64,000 nt of DNA from Clostridia bacterium (GTDB taxonomy: Bacteria; Bacillota; Clostridia; Oscillospirales; Acutalibacteraceae): contig JAFQQN010000015.1 of assembly GCA_017410605.1 (NCBI GenBank), positions 1 through 64,000 of the forward strand. The letters are read 5' to 3'. Within the stretch, counting starts at the first letter, position 1. Each line of letters begins with the position of its first letter. Below are positions 6,886-16,127 of the stretch, in pieces. Below the pieces are notes generated by a model. It searched no databases and was not told the DNA's origin. It worked only from the letters and a program-made list of their open reading frames with translations. A program made the position numbers and the translations under genes.

Positions 6886-8313
6886 ATGAAACTCAGTCAA
6901 ATTTTACCAAATACTCCAAAGGCTTTAGAAAATATTGAGCTTTCAAAGGTGACCGACGACTCCAGAAAGGTAGTCGAGGGGGCTGTATTTGTGTGTGTTA
7001 AAGGGCCGGTAAGCGATGGGCATGACTATGCATTAAAAGCGCTCGAATGTGGCGCTAGTGTAATTGTGACCCAAAAAGATTTAGGGCTTGAAAATCAAAT
7101 TATAGTTGAAGATACCCATAAGGCTTTGGCACAGCTTAGCGAGGCGGCATATGGTTTTCCCCTTAAAAAGCTTAAGGTTATTGGTGTTACCGGCACAAAT
7201 GGAAAAACTTCTGTTTGCACAATGCTCAGAGAAATTTTAGAGCATTGCGGTTTTAAGACCGGAATGATTGGTACCGTTGAAAATATTGTTGGTGACGAGG
7301 TGCTGCCGGCAAAAAACACTACCCCCGGTGTGGTTGAACTAAGAGAACTTTTTTCAAAAATGGTAAGTGCCGGTTGTGAATATGCCGTTATGGAGGTTTC
7401 GTCACACGCTTTAGACCAACGAAGGGTAGAGGGCATTACCTTTGAAGCGGGTGTTTTCACCAATCTCACCCAAGACCATTTAGATTACCATTTAACAATG
7501 GAAAATTATTTTGAGGCAAAGAAAAAGCTTTTTAATATGAGCAAAATTGCCGTTATTAATGTTGACGATGAATACGGCGTTCAGCTAATAAATTATCTTG
7601 GTGAAAAGGCTTCTACCTATTCAATTAAAAACGACAGCGCCACCTTTACTGCAAAAAATATTCGCTATAGGGCCGACGGCGTTAATTATGAGATGGTTGG
7701 CTTTGGCATTATCGGTCGTGTTCAGCTTAAAATTGCCGGTGCTTTCTCGGTTTATAACTCTTTAGCGGCCGGTGTGTGTGCAAAAGAGCTAGGTCTTCCT
7801 ATTAACCGAATTACCGAGGCACTTTCTTCGGTAAAGGGTGTTAAGGGTAGGGCAGAGGTTGTTCCCACCGGTAAAGACTTTACAATAATTATTGATTATG
7901 CTCACACCCCCGATGGTTTACAAAATATTATCAGAACCTTTAAAGAGGTTCCCAGAAACCGTCTGGTTGTTCTTTTTGGTTGCGGTGGTGACCGTGATAC
8001 AACAAAAAGGCCTAAAATGGGGGCTATTGCTGCAAGACTTGCCGATTATGTTATAGTTACCAGTGATAATCCACGCACCGAAAAGCCGGGGGATATTATT
8101 AAAGACATTACCGCCGGAATGAAAGGAATTTCCACACCTTATAAGGTTATCGAAAATCGTATAGAGGCAATTAAATTTGCTGTTGCAAATGCCAAGAGCG
8201 GTGATATAATAGTATTAGCAGGTAAAGGGCACGAAACATATCAAATTGTTGGTACTGATGTACTTCATTTAGATGAACGAGAAATTATTAAAGAAGCCCT
8301 TGCAGAGGTTTAA
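6886..8313 (+). CDS. murE: UDP-MurNAc-tripeptide synthetase MurE, meso-DAP type
   Basis: MurE adds the third amino acid to UDP-MurNAc-L-Ala-D-Glu in the cytoplasm, using ATP. The 475-residue frame has the Mur-ligase P-loop GVTGTNGKTS (100-109), the VMEVSSHALDQRRV block and the C-terminal-domain Arg region KGRAEVV. Residues 394-397 are DNPR, the motif that marks specificity for meso-diaminopimelate rather than lysine. This predicts a DAP-type wall, as expected for Clostridia. ATG 6886 follows GGAAAGGA. murF and murD, which usually come next, are absent here. Confidence 0.97.
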   Translation: MKLSQILPNTPKALENIELSKVTDDSRKVVEGAVFVCVKGPVSDGHDYALKALECGASVIVTQKDLGLENQIIVEDTHKALAQLSEAAYGFPLKKLKVIGVTGTNGKTSVCTMLREILEHCGFKTGMIGTVENIVGDEVLPAKNTTPGVVELRELFSKMVSAGCEYAVMEVSSHALDQRRVEGITFEAGVFTNLTQDHLDYHLTMENYFEAKKKLFNMSKIAVINVDDEYGVQLINYLGEKASTYSIKNDSATFTAKNIRYRADGVNYEMVGFGIIGRVQLKIAGAFSVYNSLAAGVCAKELGLPINRITEALSSVKGVKGRAEVVPTGKDFTIIIDYAHTPDGLQNIIRTFKEVPRNRLVVLFGCGGDRDTTKRPKMGAIAARLADYVIVTSDNPRTEKPGDIIKDITAGMKGISTPYKVIENRIEAIKFAVANAKSGDIIVLAGKGHETYQIVGTDVLHLDEREIIKEALAEV

Positions 8314-8340
8314 ATGCTTTTACTAGGAGGGAAGTTTTAA

Positions 8341-9369
8341 ATGGTTACTTATACATCAATAATTTCTGCGGTGGTGGGCTTTTTAGTAACGTTTACTTCG
8401 GGTTATTTTGTTATACCATATTTAAGAAAGCTCAATTTTGGGCAGACTATTCTTGAGGACGGACCAAAGTGGCACCGCTCTAAACAAGGCACCCCTACAA
8501 TGGGCGGAATTATGATAATTTTTGGTGCCGTTGTGGCACTTGGTGTTGGAATAATTTTCTCGCTAATTTCTAAAGACCGTCTTAGCTTAGAGTTTACTTA
8601 TAGCGAAAAGGTTGTGCGTTGGGTGGCCGGTTTCGGCCTTGCTTTAGGAATGGGTGTGGTTGGCTTTGCTGACGATTATATAAAGGTTGTTAAAAAGCGT
8701 AATCTTGGTTTGACTGCCAGGCAAAAAACCTTTGCACAGCTTATTCTTTCAACTTTATACTTAATAATTTTGTTGTTTTTCGGCGGAATGAAAACAACCT
8801 TTATTCCATTTGTGGGAGAGGTTAATGTAGTTTCCGGTTTTGGTATAGTTTTTTGGCCCATTGCACTTTTCTTTGTTTATGGGTTTGTTAATGCAGTAAA
8901 TCTTACCGACGGTGTAGACGGCTTGGCCTCGTCGGTTACTCTGGTTGTCTGCTGTGCCTTTATGGTGCTTGGAGGTGTTTCACTCTGCTTTGGTGCAAAC
9001 CTTGTAGCTTCGGCTGTGGCAGGTGCTCTTATTGGTTTTGTAATGTGGAATGCTCATCCGGCTAAGGTTTTTATGGGCGATACAGGTTCGCTGTTTTTAG
9101 GCGGTCTTGTTGTGGGTCTTTCCTTTGCTGTTAATACACCTGTTTTACTTATTTTGTCTGGAATAATTTATCTTATTGAAGCCTTTTCAGTAATGCTTCA
9201 GGTGGCATATTATAAGCGCACTAAAAAAAGAATTTTCAAAATGACTCCAATTCATCATCATTTTGAGATGTGTAAGTGGAGTGAAGAAAAAATTGTTATG
9301 GTTTTTTCTGCTGTTACATTACTCGGTTCAATTATAGCCATTTTACTTTATATTATCAGAAGAATTTAG
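8341..9369 (+). CDS. mraY: Phospho-MurNAc-pentapeptide-transferase MraY
   Basis: MraY joins UDP-MurNAc-pentapeptide to undecaprenyl phosphate, making lipid I at the membrane. The 342-residue protein has about ten membrane segments. The conserved acidic residues are present: FADDYIK with Asp111-Asp112, NLTDGVDGL with Asp190 and Asp193, and the C-terminal MTPIHHHFE His cluster near residues 300-308. The N-terminal KQGTPTMGG motif is also typical. ATG 8341 has AGGAGGGAAG upstream. It follows murE by 27 bp in one operon. Confidence 0.97.
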   Translation: MVTYTSIISAVVGFLVTFTSGYFVIPYLRKLNFGQTILEDGPKWHRSKQGTPTMGGIMIIFGAVVALGVGIIFSLISKDRLSLEFTYSEKVVRWVAGFGLALGMGVVGFADDYIKVVKKRNLGLTARQKTFAQLILSTLYLIILLFFGGMKTTFIPFVGEVNVVSGFGIVFWPIALFFVYGFVNAVNLTDGVDGLASSVTLVVCCAFMVLGGVSLCFGANLVASAVAGALIGFVMWNAHPAKVFMGDTGSLFLGGLVVGLSFAVNTPVLLILSGIIYLIEAFSVMLQVAYYKRTKKRIFKMTPIHHHFEMCKWSEEKIVMVFSAVTLLGSIIAILLYIIRRI

Positions 9370-9393
9370 TCTTTATTTGGGGGAGGAAGCTTA

Positions 9394-10548
9394 GTGGAGC
9401 AGGTTAAAAGAAAATCCAGGCCAAAAAATGAAAATACCTCTTTTTGGCTAAAGGGAAAAGTGGATATTTCCTTTTTGGCATTGGTTTCTATTTTACTTAC
9501 CGCCGGGCTTCTAATGCTTTTCTCCGCAAGTTATGCTTATGCATTGGCTAATGAAGGAAACAGCTACCATTTTATTATTCGCCAACTTATTTTTGCGGTA
9601 ATAGGCTTTGTGGTTATGCTACTTGTTTCTAAAATTAATTACCGTTTTTGGCGTAAGTTTGTTTGGTTGCTTTACGGCATAACTATTGCGCTTTTGGCAG
9701 CCCTTTTAATACTTCCCCCAATGGTTCCCGGTGCAACCCAAAAAAGATGGTTTGTAATTGGTCCTATAAGCTTTCAACCTTCAGAAATAGCAAAGTTTGC
9801 TATTATTTTGGTGTTTGCTCACCTTATTTCTAAAAACTATAAAAAAATGGGAACCTTTAAGTTTGGAATTTTAACATTAGGTGCTTTCTTGGCTGTAGTC
9901 AGTGCGCTTGTTGTTTTTGAAACACATATTTCAGCAACCATTATTATTTTTTGTATTGGTATTGCTATGATGATAATTGGTGGCTGTAAGCTAAGATATA
10001 TTTTAATAGGCGCAGGTGCCGCAGTTGCCTTGGTGGCTGTTGTTGTTTTTGTCAGCGGCTACGGTATAAGTCGAATAACAAACTGGTTTAACCCGTGGGA
10101 AAACCCTGCGGGTGCAGGTTATCAAACAATTCAGTCGTTATTGGCAATAGGCTCGGGTGGAATATTTGGAAGAGGCTTTGGTCAATCAAGACAGAAATAT
10201 TTGTGGGTACCCGAACCACAAAACGATTTTATTTTTTCTATTGTTTGTGAAGAACTTGGCCTTATAGGAGCCATGGTTATTGTTTTGCTGTTTTGTGCCC
10301 TTGTTTGGCGAGGTTTTTCAATTGCTATGAAGTCCCCCGATAAATTTGGTTCACTTTTAAGTGTTGGCATTACCTTTCAAGTGGGTGTACAGTCTATGCT
10401 CAACTTTTTCGTTGTTACAAATACTCTGCCCAATACAGGTATAAGCCTTCCTTTTTTCAGCTACGGTGGTACGGCTTTGCTTATTTTATTGTTCGAAATG
10501 GGAATTGTGCTTTCGGTTTCCAGAGGCAGTAATCTTGAAAAAGCCTAA
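9394..10548 (+). CDS. ftsW: Peptidoglycan glycosyltransferase FtsW (SEDS family)
   Basis: A SEDS polymerase of 384 residues that strings lipid II into glycan at the septum together with a class B PBP. There are about ten hydrophobic segments after a basic N-terminus. The FtsW/RodA/SpoVE signature NTGISLPFFSYGG appears near residues 346-358, and the pore motif around GARRW is represented by GATQKRWFVIGPISFQPSE. The start is GTG 9394, with GGGGGAGG upstream. Position in the dcw cluster favours FtsW; the sporulation paralogue SpoVE, which occupies this position in B. subtilis, cannot be excluded. Confidence 0.93.
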   Translation: MEQVKRKSRPKNENTSFWLKGKVDISFLALVSILLTAGLLMLFSASYAYALANEGNSYHFIIRQLIFAVIGFVVMLLVSKINYRFWRKFVWLLYGITIALLAALLILPPMVPGATQKRWFVIGPISFQPSEIAKFAIILVFAHLISKNYKKMGTFKFGILTLGAFLAVVSALVVFETHISATIIIFCIGIAMMIIGGCKLRYILIGAGAAVALVAVVVFVSGYGISRITNWFNPWENPAGAGYQTIQSLLAIGSGGIFGRGFGQSRQKYLWVPEPQNDFIFSIVCEELGLIGAMVIVLLFCALVWRGFSIAMKSPDKFGSLLSVGITFQVGVQSMLNFFVVTNTLPNTGISLPFFSYGGTALLILLFEMGIVLSVSRGSNLEKA

Positions 10549-10603
10549 ATTTTTTAAAACAGTTTAGCCTAAAGGCTGTTTTACACCTAAAGGAGAGTTG
10601 GCT

Positions 10604-11734
10604 ATGCATATTTTGTTTGCAGGTGGCGGCACAGCCGGTCATATTAACCCCGCTTTGGCGGTTGCTTCATTTATTAAGGCAAAGCACCCCCATGCGAAGA
10701 TTAGCTATATTGGTAAAAAAGGCGGAATGGAAGAGCGCCTGGTTGCAGAATGTGGTTTTGATTTTTACGGAATCAGCGTGGCCGGTTTTCAAAGAAGAAT
10801 AAGCTTGAAAAATATTGGAAGAAATGCTAGCGCGGCGGTTAAGGTGTTCACCGCTTCTGCCAGTGCAAGAAAACTTCTTTTATCATTGAGGCCTGATGTT
10901 GTTGTGGGAACCGGCGGTTATGTTAGCGGTCCGGTTTTAAGACAGGCCGCAAAGCTTGGCATTAAAACTGCCATTCACGAGCAAAATGCGTTTCCCGGTG
11001 TTACAACCAAAATGCTTATTAATTTGGTTGATACGGTTATGTTAGCTATGCCTGAGGCCAAGGCTAGGTTAGAGCTTAAAAATCCGCCGGTTATAACCGG
11101 TAACCCCGTTAGGGCCGATTTTGGCATTTTAAATAAGGCCGACTGCAAAGCCGCCTTGTCTTTACCGGAGGATAAACCGGTGCTTCTTTCGGCGGGAGGC
11201 AGCCTTGGTGCCGGTCCCATTAATAATGCTGTTTGTAAGCTTATTGCTGAAAAGTGGAAAAGTAATGATATTATTTTTATTCACGGAACAGGCAAAGCAA
11301 ATTATAACTCGTTTATAGAAATGCTAAGAGCCGCCAAAGTAGATGTTAATGCCGATAACGTTATAATTAAAGATTATATTAATAATATGGGCGAATGTAT
11401 GGCAGCTGCTGATTTGATTATTGCAAGGGCAGGGGCCATTACCCTAAGCGAACTTGCGGTTTGTGGTAAGCCTTCTGTTTTAATACCGTCGCCTTATGTT
11501 GCAGAAAATCATCAATTTCATAATGCAATGTCCCTTAAAAAACTTGGCGCGGCTGAGGTTATAGAAGAAAAAGAGCTTGACAGCGATATTTTAATTAATA
11601 CCGTAGAAAAGCTTATTCATAATAAACCTGTCTTAGAAAAAATGAGTAGTAAGGCGCTTTCTGCCGCTATACCTAATTCCTGTGAGCTTATTTATAAAGA
11701 GATTATGAAGCTTTATACATCACATAAATATTAA
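10604..11734 (+). CDS. murG: UDP-GlcNAc:lipid I N-acetylglucosaminyltransferase MurG
   Basis: MurG transfers GlcNAc to lipid I on the inner face of the membrane and completes lipid II. The 376-residue protein is a GT-B glycosyltransferase with the glycine-rich N-terminal loop AGGGTAGHINPA (6-17), the acceptor-side HEQNAFPG motif and the C-terminal donor site ARAGAITLSEL, followed by PYVAENHQFHNA. ATG 10604 is preferred over TTG 10598 because of the spacing to AAAGGAG (10589-10595). A stem with a T run (AAAACAG...CTGTTTT, 10557-10582) lies just upstream and may attenuate transcription between ftsW and murG. Confidence 0.96.
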   Translation: MHILFAGGGTAGHINPALAVASFIKAKHPHAKISYIGKKGGMEERLVAECGFDFYGISVAGFQRRISLKNIGRNASAAVKVFTASASARKLLLSLRPDVVVGTGGYVSGPVLRQAAKLGIKTAIHEQNAFPGVTTKMLINLVDTVMLAMPEAKARLELKNPPVITGNPVRADFGILNKADCKAALSLPEDKPVLLSAGGSLGAGPINNAVCKLIAEKWKSNDIIFIHGTGKANYNSFIEMLRAAKVDVNADNVIIKDYINNMGECMAAADLIIARAGAITLSELAVCGKPSVLIPSPYVAENHQFHNAMSLKKLGAAEVIEEKELDSDILINTVEKLIHNKPVLEKMSSKALSAAIPNSCELIYKEIMKLYTSHKY

Positions 11735-11800
11735 CACTTTTCTGCACCCTGCATAGAATGAAAATAGACAAATATTTTCACTTGAAGGGTGCGGTGTTAT

Positions 11801-13054
11801 ATGTCGGGCTTTGCCGTTGTCGGACAAAAAAAGCTAAACGGGTTTGTAAATCTTCACGGCGCAAAAAACAGTGTTTTACCAATATTGGCCGGAACACTGG
11901 TTGTTGAAGGTGTGTCTGTTATACATAATTGCCCTCAACTTTCAGATGTTGAAGCGGCAGTAAAAATTCTAGAGCATTTAGGCGCTCAGGTAGAAAGAAA
12001 AGGTCACACCTTAACGGTAGATGCAACCTATGTTGAGGGCTGTGAAATACCCGATGTGCTTATGCGTGAAATGCGTTCATCAATTGTGTTTTTAGGGGCG
12101 GTAATAGCCCGGCGCAAAGGTGCGGTACTAAGCAGTCCGGGTGGCTGTGAGCTTGGGCCTAGACCGATTGATTTGCACATTTCTGCCCTAAAGGATTTGG
12201 GTGTTTCGATTGATGAAAGCGGAGGCGTTTTAGATTGTCGCTGTTTTAATGGGCTTAAGGGCACAGAAATAACGCTTTCCTTTCCAAGTGTTGGTGCTAC
12301 AGAAAATATTATTTTGGCGGCTGTTACCGCCAAGGGTACCACGGTTATACATAATGCGGCAAGAGAGCCTGAAATAAGTGATTTGGCAGATTTCCTTAAT
12401 AGTGCCGGTGCTAATGTACAGGGTGCAGGTTCGGATAGAATTGAAATTAAGGGGGTAAAAGCTCTTTTTTCTACCGAGCATACGGTTATTCCTGATAGAA
12501 TTGAAGCCGCAACCTATTTATGCGCGGCGGCGGTTACAGGAGGGAAAATCACCCTACAAAACTGTGTATCAGGTCACTTAACACCGGTTTTATCAACCTT
12601 AAAAAGCGCAGGGTGCAACATTATGGTTCATAACAGAAATGTTACACTTATTGCACCCGCCAGACTCAAACGGGTTCCTGTTATAAGAACAATGCCCTAT
12701 CCCGGTTTTCCAACCGATGCGGGGTCGCCTATGATGGCTCTTTTTTCGGTTGCAGAGGGAAGCTCTATGTTCATTGAAAATATATTTGAGAATCGCTTTA
12801 GAATAGTTGATGAGCTTAACCGAATGGGTGCTAAAATTACCACTAACGGAAGGGTTGCTGTGGTAGAGGGTGTATATAATCTATCCGGCGCTAATGTGGA
12901 GTGTACTGACCTTAGGGGAGGGGCAGCTTTAGTGGTGGCCGCTCTCGCCGCAAAGGGTGTTACCACAATCGGAAAAATTGAGCATATTAACCGAGGTTAT
13001 GAAAACTTGGTGGAAAATTTAGAGGCTTTGGGAGCAGATATTACCCGCTTCTAG
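11801..13054 (+). CDS. murA: UDP-GlcNAc 1-carboxyvinyltransferase MurA
   Basis: MurA starts wall precursor synthesis by adding enolpyruvate from PEP to UDP-GlcNAc. The 417-residue protein has the N-terminal KLNGFVNLHGAKNSVLP block with the catalytic Lys-Asn pair, and the active-site loop GGCELGPRPIDLH with the Cys that fosfomycin attacks; the Cys is retained, so fosfomycin sensitivity at the target is expected. ATG 11801 has AAGGGTG about ten bases before it; GTG 11789 is an in-frame alternative. Firmicutes often have two MurA copies; this one lies within the dcw cluster. Confidence 0.95.
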   Translation: MSGFAVVGQKKLNGFVNLHGAKNSVLPILAGTLVVEGVSVIHNCPQLSDVEAAVKILEHLGAQVERKGHTLTVDATYVEGCEIPDVLMREMRSSIVFLGAVIARRKGAVLSSPGGCELGPRPIDLHISALKDLGVSIDESGGVLDCRCFNGLKGTEITLSFPSVGATENIILAAVTAKGTTVIHNAAREPEISDLADFLNSAGANVQGAGSDRIEIKGVKALFSTEHTVIPDRIEAATYLCAAAVTGGKITLQNCVSGHLTPVLSTLKSAGCNIMVHNRNVTLIAPARLKRVPVIRTMPYPGFPTDAGSPMMALFSVAEGSSMFIENIFENRFRIVDELNRMGAKITTNGRVAVVEGVYNLSGANVECTDLRGGAALVVAALAAKGVTTIGKIEHINRGYENLVENLEALGADITRF

Positions 13055-13056
13055 GG

Positions 13057-13335
13057 TAGGGTAGAGCAAATAATTTGAACCCGCCTCAAAGCGGCATATT
13101 TAGGTGCTTTTTACCCAACTCATTTTTGCAAGGCGTTAGCCTTGCTGCACCTGACTTGAATAAAAAACACTCAAAATCTTCTCTCTTTGAGGTCGAGGAT
13201 TTTAAAAAGTGCGGATTTTTGTTCAGTCAAGTCACAAAACGCAGTAAATCCTATTGGATTTACGAGTATTTTTAACACAGAATGAGCGAAAATTCGATTT
13301 TTAAAAACGGAGTTCGTATTATTCGCTCTACCCTA
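13057..13335 (+). mobile_element. 279-bp inverted-repeat element (MITE-like) between murA and divIB
   Basis: The ends are imperfect inverted repeats of 24 bp with 21 matches: TAGGGTAGAGCAAATAAT at 13057-13074, matched in reverse by the segment 13312-13335. The interior also folds on itself, for example TGACTTGA near 13152 against TCAAGTCA near 13228, AAAATC against GATTTT, and a short GCAAGGCGTTAGCCTTGC stem. There is no convincing gene inside. The element begins three bases after the murA stop and ends 22 bp before the divIB start. This suits a non-autonomous transposable element of the MITE type, with a TA possibly duplicated at the ends, or a large structured RNA. A scan of other copies in the genome would decide. 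Confidence 0.6.
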
Positions 13336-13356
13336 AAGCTTACAGGAGATGTAAAA

Positions 13357-14151
13357 ATGGACGACAGAGAAATAAGACTTGAAAATATAAAGCGTAGGCG
13401 TAATGAAAGAAAAATCAAACGTAGAAAAGCTTTTTTAAAAAAACTTTGCGTCTTTTTTATGTTGGCTGCTGTGGTGACAATGGTTGTTTTGTCTTTAACG
13501 GTGTTTTTTCCAATAAACAATATTGTTGTTAGAAACCCCGAACCATACGAGCCCTCTGAATTGGTACAAAAATCCGGCATAAAAATGGGGCAAAACCTTT
13601 GGTTAGCCGGGGGTCAGGCTGAGAAGAATATTACAAAGGCATTGCCTTATATTTCCGAACTTAAAATTAGCCGTAAGCTACCCGGTACTATTATTATTAC
13701 TGCTGAAAAAGCTATAGCTAAATATTGCTTTGAAACAACCGACGGTCTTTATTTGTGCGATTTAGAAAATAAGCTTTTAGAAAAAGCAACCAGTATTCCC
13801 AAGGGCGTAATATTTATTAAAGGGTGCACAATTAAAAAAACCGCGCCGGGAAATAATGTTATAATTGAAGATGAGCAAAACCAAAAGCTTGTCGAAGAGC
13901 TGTTGGGGGCTTTAAACCAAAAAAACATTGTTCCCGATGAAATTGATGTAAAAGACAGCGTTGCCATTTCCTTTAAAATTGATGGTAGATTTACTGTAAA
14001 TTTGGGTTCTTCAGCATATTTAGAAGGAAAACTTGCTCATTTAAAATCTATGCTTGAAAAAATAGAGGATAACCGTTTTGGGGTTATCAATCTTTCGTAT
14101 TGGACACCCGAAAATCTTCAAGGAATTTTCACCCAAACGGGTGTTGAATAA
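13357..14151 (+). CDS. divIB: Cell division protein DivIB/FtsQ
   Basis: A bitopic division protein of 264 residues. A very basic cytoplasmic N-terminus (IKRRRNERKIKRRKAF) leads into one membrane segment (about 26-48) and an extracytoplasmic POTRA domain beginning FPINNIVVRNPEPYEPSELVQ. The FtsQ/DivIB domain with ISRKLPGTIIITAEKAIA follows, where 'P.t..I.v.e' is the family signature. It works with FtsL and DivIC to control septal transpeptidation. The frame is open further upstream into the inverted-repeat element, but ATG 13357 has CAGGAGATG in place and starts the conserved region, so the earlier starts are rejected. Confidence 0.88.
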   Translation: MDDREIRLENIKRRRNERKIKRRKAFLKKLCVFFMLAAVVTMVVLSLTVFFPINNIVVRNPEPYEPSELVQKSGIKMGQNLWLAGGQAEKNITKALPYISELKISRKLPGTIIITAEKAIAKYCFETTDGLYLCDLENKLLEKATSIPKGVIFIKGCTIKKTAPGNNVIIEDEQNQKLVEELLGALNQKNIVPDEIDVKDSVAISFKIDGRFTVNLGSSAYLEGKLAHLKSMLEKIEDNRFGVINLSYWTPENLQGIFTQTGVE

Positions 14152-14188
14152 AAAAACTAAAATAATTTTATTTTTTTGAAAAAATGTG

Positions 14189-14217
14189 TTGAAATTCATA
14201 ATAACTTGTGTTATTAT
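14189..14217 (+). promoter_or_regulatory. Promoter of ftsZ
   Basis: TTGAAA (14189-14194) and TATTAT (14212-14217) with a 17-bp spacer precede ftsZ by about 60 bp. It allows ftsZ to be expressed independently of the long dcw transcript. Confidence 0.8.
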
Positions 14218-14278
14218 ATTTAATGTGTATTTATGGTTATAAAATTTTAACTAATGTATATTTGGAAGGATGATAAAA

Positions 14279-15361
14279 GTGCCATTTGATGTTTCAAATG
14301 AATTAATGGATGAGGTTGTTCAAATTAAGGTTATCGGTATTGGTGGCGGCGGCGGAAACGCTATTAACCGCATGGTTGATGCCGGTGTTAAGGGTGTAGA
14401 ATTTGTTGCTGTTAATACTGACCGTGCTGCTCTTTACCTTTCTAAGGCAACCACAAAAATTCAAATTGGCGAACGCGCCACTAAGGGCCAGGGTGCCGGT
14501 GCAGACCCCGAACGCGGTCGTGCCGCTGCTGAAGAATCAAGAGATGAAATTATTGCTGCTATTAAAGATGCAGATATGGTTTTTATTACTGCCGGTATGG
14601 GCGGCGGTACCGGTACAGGTGCAGCCCCTGTTGTAGCTCAGCTTGCTAAAGAGCTTGGCATTCTTACCGTTGGTATTGTTACTAAACCTTTTGCTTTTGA
14701 AGGTAAGCGCAGAATGACTCAGGCCGATGCCGGTATTTCTGCATTGGGTGAGTGCGTAGATAGCCTTATTGTTATTCCTAACGACCGTTTACAGTATGTT
14801 TCTGAGCAAAAGATTACTCTTAAGAATGCTTTTGAGATTGCTGATGATGTTCTTCGTCAGGGTGTTCAAAGTATTTCTGAGCTTGTTAATGTTACCGCTC
14901 TTATTAACCTCGACTTTGCAGATGTTAAGGCAATTATGAGCGATTCCGGTCAGGCACATATGGGTGTTGGTGTTGCAACCGGCAGAGATAAGGCAGAACA
15001 GGCAGCAAGAGCCGCCATTACCAGTCCTCTTATTGAAACCTCTATGGATAATGCTTCCGGCGTTATTATCAACATCACCGGTTCTGCAGATATTGGTCTT
15101 GAAGAGGTTACTCTTGCTTCTTCTATTGTTGCAGATATGGCTCATCCCGATGCAAACATAATTTGGGGTACTCAGCTCGATGATACTCTTGAAGATACTG
15201 TTAAGATTACAGTTATAGCAACCGGTCTTGGCGAGAAGAAGGAAAAGAAAGAGGGCGCAGCCGGAGCTTTGGAAGATATTCTTTCAAACAACACAGACAA
15301 TTCCTCTGAAGACGATGTTGTTTATACCGAGCTTTTCGATATGATTAACAATCGTAACTAA
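14279..15361 (+). CDS. ftsZ: Cell division GTPase FtsZ
   Basis: FtsZ is the tubulin-like GTPase that forms the Z ring. The 360-residue protein has the [13 protein letters not shown] loop (20-32), the GTP signature GGGTGTG (108-114), the NTDRAAL region and the T7 loop NLDFADVK that supplies catalytic Asp residues to the next subunit. The start is GTG 14279, nine bases after GGAAGG; the ATG at 14270 lies directly against that site and is unlikely. The tail is unusual: after a short linker the protein ends [10 protein letters not shown], not the DIPxFLR-type peptide that binds FtsA, SepF and other partners. No ftsA lies nearby. Confidence 0.97.
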   Translation: MPFDVSNELMDEVVQIKVIGIGGGGGNAINRMVDAGVKGVEFVAVNTDRAALYLSKATTKIQIGERATKGQGAGADPERGRAAAEESRDEIIAAIKDADMVFITAGMGGGTGTGAAPVVAQLAKELGILTVGIVTKPFAFEGKRRMTQADAGISALGECVDSLIVIPNDRLQYVSEQKITLKNAFEIADDVLRQGVQSISELVNVTALINLDFADVKAIMSDSGQAHMGVGVATGRDKAEQAARAAITSPLIETSMDNASGVIINITGSADIGLEEVTLASSIVADMAHPDANIIWGTQLDDTLEDTVKITVIATGLGEKKEKKEGAAGALEDILSNNTDNSSEDDVVYTELFDMINNRN

Positions 15362-15381
15362 TTTCTGTAAAATATAATTTT

Positions 15382-15412
15382 TCACCTGTCGGTTTTCCCG
15401 ACAGGTGATTTT
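15382..15412 (+). terminator. Terminator after ftsZ
   Basis: A perfect 11-bp stem TCACCTGTCGG / CCGACAGGTGA (15382-15392, 15398-15408) with a 5-nt loop and a following TTTTCC closes the dcw cluster. Confidence 0.88.
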
Positions 15413-15452
15413 CCTGTAATAGACAGTTTAAAATTGGTCTTAGGGTGGTTTT

Positions 15453-16001
15453 TTGAAAAAATTAAACCTTAAAACAAAAGAAATAATTTTAGCCGGGCTG
15501 TGTATTGCTCTTATTTCGGTTGGTGCTTTTATAAAAGTGCCATTATTTGGGGTGCCATTTACATTACAGCTGTTGTTTGTTATGGTGACAGCTGATATGT
15601 TAAAACCATGGCTTTCTTTTTTTGTTGTTGGTTGTTATGTTTTACTGGGGCTTATTGGTCTACCGGTTTTTTCCGGGGGAGGGGGCCTTTCTTATGTTGC
15701 GTCGCCAACCTTTGGTTATATTTTAGGTTTTTTACTTTGCTCCCCCATTGTTGGGCTGTTATATGACAGGTTTGGCAATACAGTTAAAATGAAGGCTCTG
15801 GCAAATTTAATTGGTATGATACCGGTCTATTTAATAGGTGTAATATATTATTTCTTTATATCAAATATTTATCTAAATGGCTCGGCAGAGCTAAAATCTA
15901 TTCTTTTATTCGGGTTTGTTGTTTTTTTACCTTTAGATGTAATATATTGCTTCATAGCCGCTTTAATTGCCAATAGACTTAAAAATATTATCAAGGTGTA
16001 G
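15453..16001 (+). CDS. bioY: Biotin ECF transporter substrate-binding protein BioY
   Basis: BioY is the membrane S component that captures biotin for an energy-coupling factor transporter. The 182-residue protein has about six membrane segments. It carries the family features VPLFGVPFTLQLLFVM near residues 29-44 and the GLIGLPVFSGGGGLSYVASPTFGYILGF region (62-90 approx.). The start is TTG 15453 behind AGGGTGG. An ATPase and T module (ecfA1, ecfA2, ecfT) lies at 37407-39935 in this window and could energise it, as in group II ECF systems. No biotin-repressor operator was seen upstream. Confidence 0.93.
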   Translation: MKKLNLKTKEIILAGLCIALISVGAFIKVPLFGVPFTLQLLFVMVTADMLKPWLSFFVVGCYVLLGLIGLPVFSGGGGLSYVASPTFGYILGFLLCSPIVGLLYDRFGNTVKMKALANLIGMIPVYLIGVIYYFFISNIYLNGSAELKSILLFGFVVFLPLDVIYCFIAALIANRLKNIIKV

Positions 16002-16071
16002 TAATATTTTAAACGCTATGGGCAATATTTAGAAAAATCTACCGAAAATGTTTAATTTTAATTTTTTATTC

Positions 16072-16100
16072 TTGACAAAGTATAAATTAAAGGATATAAT
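16072..16100 (+). promoter_or_regulatory. Consensus promoter of yceD-rpmF
   Basis: TTGACA (16072-16077) and TATAAT (16095-16100) with a 17-bp spacer are a full sigma-A consensus, consistent with strong expression of a ribosomal protein gene. Confidence 0.92.
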
Positions 16101-16127
16101 AATCATTGTGACAATTGGGGTGAACCT

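Noticed and set aside
13075..13275. 66-codon frame inside the inverted-repeat element
   Set aside because: No ribosome site and low-quality protein text; the segment is explained better as a folded repeat.
15413..15452. BirA operator before bioY
   Set aside because: The TTGTTAAC-N-GTTAACAA type palindrome is not present.
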